Of a DNA stretch of 64,000 nucleotides, positions 10,490 to 18,525 are shown piece after piece (within the stretch, counting starts at the first letter, position 1; every line of letters starts with the position of its first letter). A model generated the notes under the pieces. That model did not search any database and had not been told where the DNA came from. It worked only from the letters and a program-made list of their open reading frames with translations. The DNA is from DAITMV01 sp046318595. Lineage in GTDB: Bacteria; Pseudomonadota; Gammaproteobacteria; Burkholderiales; Burkholderiaceae_B. The position numbers and the translations under genes were made by a program. The DNA lies in NCBI GenBank assembly GCA_046318595.1, contig JBKCTV010000004.1, positions 1 to 64,000 of the forward strand, given 5' to 3'.

Positions 10490-10891
10490 TTATTGATTTA
10501 TTAAATCCTGCATATTCTGTCGCAGTCTAGCGATGCGCTCGGCGAGGAGCCGCAGCTGCTGGAGCACATCGTTCGCACTAAACGCACTGCCGTAAATACG
10601 CTGAACAAGGACGAGATCCGGGGTGTGGCCGGCCAAACCGAAATAGATCGGATAAGGGCTGCTGCGTAACAGAGAAACGTTCGAATCGAGCGCCGCACTC
10701 ATGGCTTCCAGGCCATCGTCGACCCCTAAAGGCATAACGTCGACCATCATATCCACCCAGGAAACGCCCGCAGCGGCGCCTGAATCGACCTTGAACGATA
10801 GACCGTCGATGCTATAACTACCCTCAGTGGTTTGCTGTTCGCAAAGACGGGCCAAATCGGCTTGGAGCAAATCGAACTGCTGTGCATCCAC
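10490..10891 (-). CDS. Putative CesT-family type III secretion chaperone
   Basis: 133 residues, small and acidic. The layout is that of CesT/SycE-type chaperones: an N-terminal helix (FDLLQADLARLCEQ), a beta-strand pair (SYSIDGLSFKVDSG), and a middle region with LLRSSPYPIYFGLAG then PDLVLVQRIYG. A C-terminal amphipathic helix follows (LLAERIARLRQNMQDLI). These chaperones dimerise and keep effectors unfolded for the injectisome. No ATG is available in frame near the start, so initiation is at GTG 10891. It precedes its presumed cargo at 9751 and sits 30 bases downstream of the effector-type box at 10922-10949. The assignment rests on fold pattern and context, not on a specific diagnostic motif. 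Confidence 0.6.
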   Translation of the reverse strand: MDAQQFDLLQADLARLCEQQTTEGSYSIDGLSFKVDSGAAAGVSWVDMMVDVMPLGVDDGLEAMSAALDSNVSLLRSSPYPIYFGLAGHTPDLVLVQRIYGSAFSANDVLQQLRLLAERIARLRQNMQDLINQ

Positions 10892-10921
10892 GGTTAGTCT
10901 TTTGGGTGGTCAATAATAAAA

Positions 10922-10949
10922 TTAGTCTCGCGCCCGGGTTAAAAGTTCC
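10922..10949 (-). promoter_or_regulatory. hrp-box-like promoter element (site 1)
   Basis: Minus strand GGAACT, 15 bases, AGACTAA, 30 bases before the GTG of the chaperone gene. One of seven sites in this window sharing GGAAC(T/G)-N15/16-NNACNNA, all upstream of effector or chaperone genes. The pattern resembles the ECF sigma factor HrpL box (GGAACC-N15/16-CCACNNA). Confidence 0.6.
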
Positions 10950-11090
10950 ATTTATTTTAAGCGAATCGGCCCAACGGCCGCTCAAGACTACAGATTGACA
11001 ACGAGCAACTCATGCTCAGTTTATGAGGTCGCTATTTTTTCTATGGGAAGCCACGGGAAGTGTTTCAGTGCCTGTTAGACGCTACATCGA

Positions 11091-13247
11091 TTATAGCGCT
11101 GAACGGGCTCTGATTGAGCCACGGGAACGAACCTCAGTGTAAGTTAATTCATAAAAGTTCTCTAAAAAATCACCGTAAGAGATTGTTATTTCGTTGACCG
11201 AGTCCCATGGATTAGACAAAATTATTTGTTCGATATTCGGTTGAACCTTTAGAATTGCGTACGCATGATTGGCATGGAGGCTCTTACCATCACCTTTGCC
11301 GCATGCGGCAACAGCTATTGTAGTACGAGGTGATTTGCTGATTTTTAACAATGCCCGCATTGCATCGAATTCTTGCGATTTTTTCAACGTCCAACCAAAA
11401 CTATAAACTTGAAGGTCTGGAAACAGCACCTTCAATGCTTTATCCGCATAACTTCCACGATCAAGTGCGGCTGTAGTATCAAAGCTCTTAATACTATCCG
11501 TTGCAACAACGCTATCCATACTATGAACGCTAGCAGTATCGTCCGTTTCTTGGGTTATTTTAAGCAACTGTCCAAAAGCAGCTTCCAATAACCTAACCCC
11601 CAAACACCCTTCAACCCCAGTTTTGTCGTCGTTTATGCGATTTGTTACGCGGTTTAAGATACTAGCTTCTAAAACAATAGGTTTTTCTTTTCCATCCAGA
11701 ACAAAATTAAACTTAACGATATTAGAATCGGCGGGCTCAATAATTCTTATTATTGAAACCGGATCATTGTAAATCGCTGCTTTCAGCGCAGCAAGAAGAG
11801 TGCAGTCGCCAATATTTTTCTGCCGAAAATCGGATTTTTGAATTCCCTGAGGAAAAAGCTTAAGCAGTAATCTTGCTTTTTTTGCATCAAGACGCTGAGG
11901 GTTTTTGGAATGGTCCACATAGAAAAAACGATTAGTATTTTTGTATTCAAAAATTTCACCAACTTTAATTTCTGAATATTTAATGTGAAGCTTTACCGCT
12001 TCAATAAATATCTGATACTTTTCATCCTCTGAAAGACTTGACCGATCGACGGCATTAGTAAGACAATTAATTACTTCATCATTAATATGAAAAATATCAC
12101 TTGACAACAAAATTTTTGTTTTTAAAGAAATTTCCAGCTTAGGAAAATTTAGAAAAACACGCAACCCCTCCTCAAAACCAGAAAGATCGGCAGTAACACG
12201 GCAATCCATGATCTTTTCTTTAAGAAAACGAGAGGCATCTTCTTCTAAATTCGCAGTTATAGCGCCCAGAGATATCAGTAGCTCGACATTTTTTTTATAG
12301 CCATTTTCAAGAGCATACTTCAAAGCGGTTTTGCCTTCTTTGTCAACTGCGTTGATACCAACCCCGCGTCCACCAGCTTCAATCAAAGCTTGCGTTGCAT
12401 TGTAAGCGCGAACTTTGTTACTTAACTTTTGGGCGACATGCAGCGGCGTGCATCCTACGCGCCTATTTAAATATTCTGAGCGGGGCTCTTCTTGACCCAT
12501 CACGGCTACAGATACTTCCGCCTCAATTTCTTCATTCAAAGGTATTGAATGTTTTTTCAAAAACTTCAGACTTTTTGTCAAAATTTCCTTATTAGATACA
12601 CTTTCTACCAGAAGATGTGGCAAGCAATTTATATCGCCAGCGAGCTCTGGAAAAGCGGTCTTGAGCATGGCGCTTATATCACAATATGCTTTAGACGCTA
12701 ATTCTTCTTCAACATTACCGACACCAGATAAAAGGTAATCCTTTATCTTGTCTTCCAACCCAGATGAATCTATTTCTTCAGAACCAGGAATAGAGACTAT
12801 TATTTTATGCTCTGCTTTTTTTTGAAGCTTCTCCACATGTCTTATTACAGCGTTCTTATACCCCCCTTCTTCTAATTTACCACGCGCGAAAGACTCAATA
12901 AGATCATACGGTTGTTCTTGACCAAAGGGTTGGGCAGCTTTAAGCTTTCCAAGCAAACAAAGGGCCAATTTAATTTTTTCTGCGGGCTTAACCGAAGAAG
13001 ACTCAATAGAAACCAGGGTTTGTTTTATGCTTTCGAACACATATTCCGCATCCGAGCTATTGTTGATATCTTTAAAATAAGATTTTTTCAACAAAATCCG
13101 GATTTCGCGATAGCCATTCCCCTGAAAAAGGAGATTTTTTATTTGGTCTACTGAATCCCTATCGATCGGCAATTTTTCATGTCTAGATAATTGAGGCACA
13201 AATGGCAATCGAATTTCAGAAAACACTGAAGAAAGCCGACTAAACAT
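11091..13247 (-). CDS. Ankyrin-repeat protein with calpain-like cysteine protease domain, putative effector
   Basis: 718 residues. About two ankyrin repeats are readable at residues ~265-330 (GCTPLHVAQKL; GKTALKYALENGYKKNVELL). The C-terminal ~270 residues carry the hallmarks of a family C2 (calpain-like) papain-fold protease. These are an oxyanion Gln and nucleophile Cys in QKNIGDCTLLAAL (Cys482), a His in HANHAYAI (His661) and an Asn in SNPWDS (Asn679). All catalytic residues are present, so activity is expected. The N-terminal ~260 residues are helical and unrecognised. There is no signal peptide. The gene is strongly AT-rich, monocistronic and preceded by an effector-type box at 13349. 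Translocation into host cells is inferred from ankyrin repeats, the eukaryote-like protease and context. Confidence 0.75.
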   Translation of the reverse strand: MFSRLSSVFSEIRLPFVPQLSRHEKLPIDRDSVDQIKNLLFQGNGYREIRILLKKSYFKDINNSSDAEYVFESIKQTLVSIESSSVKPAEKIKLALCLLGKLKAAQPFGQEQPYDLIESFARGKLEEGGYKNAVIRHVEKLQKKAEHKIIVSIPGSEEIDSSGLEDKIKDYLLSGVGNVEEELASKAYCDISAMLKTAFPELAGDINCLPHLLVESVSNKEILTKSLKFLKKHSIPLNEEIEAEVSVAVMGQEEPRSEYLNRRVGCTPLHVAQKLSNKVRAYNATQALIEAGGRGVGINAVDKEGKTALKYALENGYKKNVELLISLGAITANLEEDASRFLKEKIMDCRVTADLSGFEEGLRVFLNFPKLEISLKTKILLSSDIFHINDEVINCLTNAVDRSSLSEDEKYQIFIEAVKLHIKYSEIKVGEIFEYKNTNRFFYVDHSKNPQRLDAKKARLLLKLFPQGIQKSDFRQKNIGDCTLLAALKAAIYNDPVSIIRIIEPADSNIVKFNFVLDGKEKPIVLEASILNRVTNRINDDKTGVEGCLGVRLLEAAFGQLLKITQETDDTASVHSMDSVVATDSIKSFDTTAALDRGSYADKALKVLFPDLQVYSFGWTLKKSQEFDAMRALLKISKSPRTTIAVAACGKGDGKSLHANHAYAILKVQPNIEQIILSNPWDSVNEITISYGDFLENFYELTYTEVRSRGSIRARSAL

Positions 13248-13348
13248 TTTTTTCCTTTGGAAAATTTAAGTTAAGACACAAACCATTGATCGGAGCAGCA
13301 CGCGGGAAACTACTGACACTAGACACTTGGCGTGACCCTACCTTTTAT

Positions 13349-13376
13349 GTAGTCTCGACTTTACGAAGTTAGTTCC
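13349..13376 (-). promoter_or_regulatory. hrp-box-like promoter element (site 2)
   Basis: Minus strand GGAACT, 15 bases, AGACTAC. The ATG of the protease gene lies ~100 bases downstream, preceded by an AAAGGA ribosome site. Both hexamers are nearly identical to site 1 although the 15-base spacer is unrelated, which argues for a functional bipartite element. Confidence 0.6.
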
Positions 13377-13411
13377 AAAAAATTCTTAAAAAGTGGGCTT
13401 TTGTTACCGGC

Positions 13412-14602
13412 TCACATACTCCGCGCCGCTGCCGCGCCGCTGGCCCAGGCCCACTGAAAGTTATAACCGCCGAGCCAGCCGGTGACATCGACCACTTCAC
13501 CGATAAAATACAAGCCGGGCTGTTGCAGTGCCTCCATGGTTTTGCCGTTCAAGGCACGGGTATCGACGCCGCCGCCAGTCACTTCAGCCTTGCGGTAGCC
13601 TTCGGTGCCCTGCGGTAAAACGCTCCAGCGCTGCAGCCCGGCAGCCAGTGCCTGCAAGTCTTTGTTGCCGAGTTCGGCGCATTTTCGGCTGCCCATCCCA
13701 GGATGCTGGCGCTCGAGCCAGGTATCCGCCACGCGCCTTGGCAAATACTCGCCCAGCACGGTATTGAGTTGCGACTTGCTGGTGTTTTTCGCGTCCAGCA
13801 GTGTTTGCGCCAAATCGAGCGCCGGCGCCAGATCGATGGTCAGCGATAGGCCGGGGCGCCAGAAGCTCGAAATCTGGAGAATCGCCGGCCCGCTCAAGCC
13901 ACGGTGGGTAAACAGCAAGTCTTCGTCGAACGACGCGCCCGCCGATTCGATACCAACCGGTAGAGCGACGCCCGCCAGACCAACGAAAGCCGCCCAGGTG
14001 TGGCTATCGAAGGTCAGCGGCACCAGCGCAGGGTAAGTCGGCACGATGCCAAGGCCGAACTGCCGGGCGATCCGGTAGCCGAAATCGGTAGCGCCGATCT
14101 TCGGAATCGACAGGCCGCCAGTGGCGATGACCAGGCGTGGGGCCTGCAGGACCTCCCGATTGGTGTGGAGCGTGTAGACGCCCGCACAGAACTCGACGGC
14201 GTCGACCGTACAAGGTCGGTGCGATTGTACCTGGCCAGCCTCGCATTCGGCGACCAGCATGGCAATGATGTCTTCGGCACTGCGGTCGCAGAACAGTTGG
14301 CCCTTGTGCTTTTCGTGGTGAGGAATACGGTGCTTGCGCATCAGCTCCAAAAAATCCTGCGGGGTATAGGCGGCCAGCGCCGATTTGCAGAAATGCGGGT
14401 TCTGCGACAGAAAGTTAGCCGGCTTGGTGTGGAGGTTCGTGAAATTGCACCGCCCGCCGCCCGAGATGCGGATTTTCTCGGCCAAGCGCTCGCTGTGATC
14501 CACCAAAGCCACCCGCAGGCCACGCTGGCCGGCCAGCCCGGCGCACATCAGGCCGGCCGCGCCCGCGCCGATGACGATAGCGTCGTAGGCCAGTGTGCTC
14601 AT
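13412..14602 (-). CDS. NAD(P)/FAD-dependent oxidoreductase, YhiN/BaiN-like family
   Basis: 396 residues from ATG 14602, the normal size for HI0933/YhiN flavoproteins. A dinucleotide-binding motif opens the protein (AIVIGAGAAGLMCAGLAGQ), followed by the family signature GGGRCNFTN. A second FAD contact (VIATGGLSIPKIGATDFGY) and a C-terminal GVDTRALNGKTME / GLYFIGEVVDVTGWLGGYN segment complete the fold. The cellular substrate of these flavoproteins is not established; BaiN is a distant bile-acid reductase. Frames extending to 14809 are open, but the family match begins at 14602. It is divergent from tsaD. Confidence 0.88.
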   Translation of the reverse strand: MSTLAYDAIVIGAGAAGLMCAGLAGQRGLRVALVDHSERLAEKIRISGGGRCNFTNLHTKPANFLSQNPHFCKSALAAYTPQDFLELMRKHRIPHHEKHKGQLFCDRSAEDIIAMLVAECEAGQVQSHRPCTVDAVEFCAGVYTLHTNREVLQAPRLVIATGGLSIPKIGATDFGYRIARQFGLGIVPTYPALVPLTFDSHTWAAFVGLAGVALPVGIESAGASFDEDLLFTHRGLSGPAILQISSFWRPGLSLTIDLAPALDLAQTLLDAKNTSKSQLNTVLGEYLPRRVADTWLERQHPGMGSRKCAELGNKDLQALAAGLQRWSVLPQGTEGYRKAEVTGGGVDTRALNGKTMEALQQPGLYFIGEVVDVTGWLGGYNFQWAWASGAAAARSM

Positions 14603-14753
14603 GCAGCCGAAAGGGCGGGTCGGTGTGGGCATAGCGGGTTCCGAAACGATTCGATGGGAAGGTAGTGTAGCGAAGCTGGGGCGCAACGGTATCCGGGCAA
14701 GCGGCTGTTCGCGGCATGCGACAATCGGGGCCCCACTCTTTCGTCGAAACACC

Positions 14754-15809
14754 ATGCCGCATAACGTTCTCGGAATCGAAAGCTCCTGCGACGAAACCGG
14801 TATCGCCATCGTTGATACGGCCGGTCGCCTGCGCGGCCAGAGCTTGTTTTCGCAAATCGATCTGCATCGCGCCTACGGCGGCGTGGTGCCCGAGCTGGCT
14901 TCGCGCGACCACATCAGGCGGTTCATACCGCTGCTGGACGAAGCGCTGGCGAATGCCGCCATGCGCCTAGACGATATTGACGCGATTGCCGTGACGACCG
15001 GCCCGGGCCTGCCCGGCGCCTTGCTGGCGGGCGCGTGTTTCGCCTACGGCCTGGCGTTCGCGCGGCGGCTGCCGGTCATCGACGTGCATCACCTCGAAGG
15101 ACATCTGCTGTCGCCACTCTTGTCCGCCGAGCCACCGGCGTTTCCTTTCACGGCCTTATTGGTGTCCGGCGGGCACACGCAGTTACTGGCGGCCGAAGCA
15201 CTCGGCGACTATCGCCTGCTGGGCGAAACGCTCGACGATGCGGCCGGCGAGGCGTTCGACAAAACCGCCAAACTGATGGGCCTGCCTTACCCGGGCGGCC
15301 CGGCCCTGGCGGCGCTGGCCGAACACGGCGATGCGACACGGTTTGCCCTGCCCCGGCCGATGCTCAGGTCAGGCGACTTGAGCTTCAGCTTCTCGGGCTT
15401 GAAAACCGCCGTGCTGACCACACTGCTGAAGCTTTGCGGACACGACACGCCACCAGACGATTTTGCCTTGTCGGCGCAGGACCAGGCTGACCTGGCTGCC
15501 AGCTTCCAGGCAGCGGCCACCGATGTGTTGATCGAAAAATCGCTGCGCGCGCTGCAACAGACCGGGCACCAGCGCCTGGTCGTGGCCGGCGGCGTAGGCG
15601 CCAACCGGCGCCTGCGCGAACACCTGCAAGCCAGGGTGGCCACAGTCGGCGCGAAGGTATACTTTCCGGCAATGCAATTCTGCACCGACAACGGCGCAAT
15701 GATCGCGCTGGCCGGCGCGCTGCGGCTGCAGCGGGAGCCGGCGCTGCTGCAGACGCATGATTACGCGATCAAGATCCATCCGCGCTGGATGCTGCCAGGC
15801 GCGGCGTGA
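14754..15809 (+). CDS. tsaD: tRNA N6-adenosine threonylcarbamoyltransferase TsaD
   Basis: 351 residues. Transfers the threonylcarbamoyl group to A37 of ANN-decoding tRNAs, with TsaB, TsaC and TsaE. The start VLGIESSCDETGIAIVD, the metal-binding HHLEGH histidines (near residue 111-115) and the ATP-site VSGGHTQLL and GGVGANRRLR segments are all present. Start ATG 14754 gives the family length; the frame is open further upstream without similarity. It lies near the rpoD operon and upstream of pdxH, xerD and plsY, a neighbourhood broken here by effector insertions. Confidence 0.97.
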   Translation: MPHNVLGIESSCDETGIAIVDTAGRLRGQSLFSQIDLHRAYGGVVPELASRDHIRRFIPLLDEALANAAMRLDDIDAIAVTTGPGLPGALLAGACFAYGLAFARRLPVIDVHHLEGHLLSPLLSAEPPAFPFTALLVSGGHTQLLAAEALGDYRLLGETLDDAAGEAFDKTAKLMGLPYPGGPALAALAEHGDATRFALPRPMLRSGDLSFSFSGLKTAVLTTLLKLCGHDTPPDDFALSAQDQADLAASFQAAATDVLIEKSLRALQQTGHQRLVVAGGVGANRRLREHLQARVATVGAKVYFPAMQFCTDNGAMIALAGALRLQREPALLQTHDYAIKIHPRWMLPGAA

Positions 15810-16098
15810 CGGCCGGGGTCATTGCCGCAGTGTCTCGAAAATCCGTTGCACCGCTGCACGGCCCGTATTGTTTTGCACTGTTTCCGGTACGAGGTGGCGG
15901 GGTATGAAAGGATGTCGATCACAGCAGGGGATCGGGAAGTTGACTTCGAGCCAGACATTGTCGAGACCATGAGATTGAATCCATGAAAAACAATCTTTCA
16001 TTCTCCCGATACTGCGACTGGCTTGGAAAACAAGAATTAACGATATGCTTTTTAACGGCAGAAATACCGATGCTATTTCCTGCCGCCCCGTTCGGTGC
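15810..16098. other. Spacer between tsaD and pdxH, with a possible 60-residue ORF on the minus strand
   Basis: This 289-base gap between convergent genes holds one open frame of note, minus strand 16001 to 15819 (60 codons, ATG start). It has balanced base composition but no recognised family and no clear ribosome site. I do not call it a gene. Confidence 0.35.
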
Positions 16099-16734
16099 TC
16101 AAGGCGCCAGCCGCTGCACGGCCCACCCCCCCGCCGGCTCGCGCAGGTAAGCCAGGCGGTCGTGCAGACGGGATGGCCGGCCCTGCCAGAACTCCACATA
16201 ATCCGCCTGCAAACGGTACCCGCCCCAATGCGGCGGCCGTTCGGGATGCGCACCGCAACGATCCCGGGCCGCCTGCAAGGCATCGTCCAACACGCTCCGG
16301 TCGGCGATCGTCCGGCTTTGCGGCGACGCCCAGGCGCCCAGTCGGCTGTCGAGCGGCCGGGACTGGTAATACGCGTCGGACAGCGGCTCGGGCAGCTTGT
16401 CGACCCGGCCCTCGACGCGCACCTGACGCTCCAGCTCGGCCCAGTAAAACAGCACCGATGCCTGCGCGTTATGCGCCAGTTCGCGGCCTTTGCGACTGTC
16501 ATAGTTGGTGAAAAAACTGATTCCCTCGGGGTCCAGGCCTTTGATGAGCACGATCCGACAGGACGGCCGCCCATCGGCAGACACGGTCGCGAGCGCCATC
16601 GCATTCGGCTCGGGCAGTTGCGCCTGCAAAGCTTCGGCCAGCCAGCGTTCGAGCTGGACCAGCGGGTCGGCGGCCAGGTCGGCCTCGTCCAAATGGGCGA
16701 GACGGTAGGTTTTTCGCAAATCGGCGAGATTCAT
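16099..16734 (-). CDS. pdxH: Pyridoxamine/pyridoxine 5'-phosphate oxidase
   Basis: 211 residues, the usual length. An FMN enzyme that oxidises PNP and PMP to pyridoxal 5'-phosphate. Conserved segments: DPLVQLERWLAEAL, then NAMALATVSADGRPSCRIVL, FFTNYDSRKGREL (FMN phosphate contacts), VRVEGRVDKL, YYQSRPLDSRLGAWASPQS, and the C-terminal WGGYRLQ / EFWQGRPSRLHDR / RLAP end. The start codon lies only 3 bases from the divergent effector-type box at 16737, so the two promoters must overlap. Confidence 0.97.
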   Translation of the reverse strand: MNLADLRKTYRLAHLDEADLAADPLVQLERWLAEALQAQLPEPNAMALATVSADGRPSCRIVLIKGLDPEGISFFTNYDSRKGRELAHNAQASVLFYWAELERQVRVEGRVDKLPEPLSDAYYQSRPLDSRLGAWASPQSRTIADRSVLDDALQAARDRCGAHPERPPHWGGYRLQADYVEFWQGRPSRLHDRLAYLREPAGGWAVQRLAP

Positions 16735-16736
16735 AA

Positions 16737-16764
16737 GGAACTTTTCCGGTTAAATAGACACTCA
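16737..16764 (+). promoter_or_regulatory. hrp-box-like promoter element (site 3)
   Basis: GGAACT at 16737-16742, 15 bases, ACACTCA at 16758-16764, 30 bases ahead of the ATG at 16794. It begins 3 bases beyond the pdxH start codon on the opposite strand. It is predicted to drive the chaperone-effector operon 16794-19521. Confidence 0.6.
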
Positions 16765-16793
16765 TTATCAATAAAAGCAGATTTTGCACGCAA

Positions 16794-17630
16794 ATGAGCG
16801 CTCTCGAGAGCTTGGAATTACTGGAAGTGGGCTTGGGCTCGACACAGGTCGCGACGCCGCTGCCGGGTTGGCACGCCCATGAAGAACAGAACCTTTTGGT
16901 CATCGAGTCGGCCCCTTTCGTGCAGCTCGACGATTGTAACGCCCTCTACATCGAGGAAATGCTTAACCTAAACCTGATTCGCCCCTGCATCGAAAGCGAG
17001 CGGATCGTTTGCCGGGCCAACGGCAACCTATTTCTGCAATGGGCGTATGCCGCCGATCAGTTTCACGACAATGTCTGGTCAAAGCTCGAAAAAACCTTTA
17101 GGCTCTACAAGCAGGGCGACCTGGACGGTTTTCTGAGGCCGGCGATCGATGGCACGCGGCGACGCCTCGAAAAGCCGGCCTTACAGCCTCTGTTGCAGGC
17201 GATCGAAGAGATGCAGCGGCATCCGGTTCTGGCTCACCGGGTGGTCTACGATGCGGCCGACCAGGTGGCGATTCTGTTCGGCGACGAGGACACGCCGCTC
17301 TTCATGAGCCTGGACGCCGCTTTTCAGGTATTGGAACTGGTGTGTCCCATCGATTTCGCCGTCACGGCCAACGCCCTGACGGTTTTTCAAAGCGAGCTGC
17401 TTTTCCAGTGCGCCGATTTGCGCTGTTTGCCGCACAACTGCCGGCTCGGACTCGACAGCCAGATGGAGCTCATGATGCTGAAAATGGCCATTCCCGCCGG
17501 CCTGGATCACGACGGTTTATTCGACGAAGTCGTGAGCTTGCTGGCCAGCGCACAGACCTGCCAGCAAGCGCTGCAGGGTGCATTACGAGACGGGCTGCAG
17601 GACCGGCCGTTGTACGTCGCTCAAGGATGA
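16794..17630 (+). CDS. Putative tandem (two-domain) CesT-type secretion chaperone
   Basis: 278 residues, about twice the length of a normal type III chaperone. Both halves show the same alternating pattern: a strand-rich hydrophobic core, then an acidic amphipathic helix. The first half is residues ~30-115 (LLVIESAPFVQLDD ... LFLQWAYAADQFHDNVWSKL). The second is ~160-265 (FMSLDAAFQVLELV ... LMMLKMAIPAGLDHDGLFDEVV). I infer a covalently fused heterodimer. It is the first gene after the box at 16737 and lies 6 bases ahead of the next gene, so the downstream proteins are its likely cargo. The family call is by pattern and context; no diagnostic motif fixes it. Confidence 0.5.
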   Translation: MSALESLELLEVGLGSTQVATPLPGWHAHEEQNLLVIESAPFVQLDDCNALYIEEMLNLNLIRPCIESERIVCRANGNLFLQWAYAADQFHDNVWSKLEKTFRLYKQGDLDGFLRPAIDGTRRRLEKPALQPLLQAIEEMQRHPVLAHRVVYDAADQVAILFGDEDTPLFMSLDAAFQVLELVCPIDFAVTANALTVFQSELLFQCADLRCLPHNCRLGLDSQMELMMLKMAIPAGLDHDGLFDEVVSLLASAQTCQQALQGALRDGLQDRPLYVAQG

Positions 17631-17636
17631 TGACCG

Positions 17637-18521
17637 ATGCCTAATTTAAAGTTGCCGCGCTTAAATTTAAATATCCCGCCCCCGGCCATCGATGCACGGT
17701 CATCGACCGATCAGGTATTGGGCAAAACCGTCCTTCAGGAACGGGTCGAGCACAAGCTGGTCCGCCAACGGCTGCTGCGGGCCGAGATTCGCGAACAGCA
17801 CGCAGCAGCGCGCCTCCGCGTCACGCAGCAGTTGCTGGCAGGGGCGGTCGGTTACAGCGGCCAGGCGGCCAGTATGGCTGGCGAACTGTCTGCGGACGGA
17901 CACCATTACGCAAGCGAAGCAGCCCACCACGAACATGTGCGGATGGCCGTCGGCGCGGCGCTCGGGGCGATCAACGCTTACAGAAAGAACGATCCCAAAC
18001 GCATCGACAGCCTGAAAACCTCCTTATCGAAGGGGGTCGACGACGCCCTGTATTTGGTGAGGGCCGACGAGCCGCCGGGCGATCAACAGAACGATGGGCA
18101 GCGGCAGAATGGGCAGCAGAACGATGGGCAGCGGCATTCTGCGTTCGCGAGCCCGCAAACGGCCCCGGAAAGTCTCAAGCCAACGGCTTTCCCGGCCCGG
18201 CCTGGCATAAGCAAACTCCTGAAAAACCGTAAGCTCGCCAGCGAGCTGGTCAATGCGGGACAAAAAGACGGCGACCTCGGCCCACTGCTCCGCAAAACGC
18301 GGGGAGCGCTCCACCCGGTGCAGGCGGTGGCGCACTATCTCCAAGGCGCCTTGCCTGTCATCAGCTACCGTGAGCTGTTGAGCGGCATCCTCGAGCACGC
18401 CCGCCAGATTTTCGAGAGCCAAGCCGGCTGGGGCCAGCACCACGAGCACCATGTCGTGCTCGGTGGCACGGCTTACCGACAGAAATACGAGCCGGTCAGC
18501 TTCACCACGCCAGCCGCTTGA
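17637..18521 (+). CDS. Unknown protein, putative effector, second gene of chaperone operon
   Basis: 294 residues, not recognised. The N-terminus (MPNLKLPRLNLNIPPP) is Pro/Asn-rich and disordered-looking, as in many secretion signals. Residues ~30-65 are charged and helical. A low-complexity QNDGQR duplication sits near residues 150-162, encoded by a short tandem DNA repeat at 18082-18140. The C-terminal half (SKLLKNRKLASELV, HPVQAVAHYLQGALPVISY) is helical. No membrane segment or signal peptide. It starts 6 bases after the chaperone stop and ends 4 bases before the SopB-like gene. It could be the N-terminal partner domain of that protein, encoded separately. Confidence 0.55.
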   Translation: MPNLKLPRLNLNIPPPAIDARSSTDQVLGKTVLQERVEHKLVRQRLLRAEIREQHAAARLRVTQQLLAGAVGYSGQAASMAGELSADGHHYASEAAHHEHVRMAVGAALGAINAYRKNDPKRIDSLKTSLSKGVDDALYLVRADEPPGDQQNDGQRQNGQQNDGQRHSAFASPQTAPESLKPTAFPARPGISKLLKNRKLASELVNAGQKDGDLGPLLRKTRGALHPVQAVAHYLQGALPVISYRELLSGILEHARQIFESQAGWGQHHEHHVVLGGTAYRQKYEPVSFTTPAA

Positions 18522-18525
18522 GCGC

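Noticed and set aside
10999..11020. CTCAT...ATGAG inverted repeat followed by a T-run (plus strand), as a terminator
   Set aside because: Arms are only five or six bases, and no plus-strand gene ends here; on the minus strand no T-run follows.
16002..16604. Open minus-strand frame across pdxH (261 codons in all)
   Set aside because: It runs in a different frame on the same strand as pdxH; only the last 60 codons lie outside pdxH and they match nothing.
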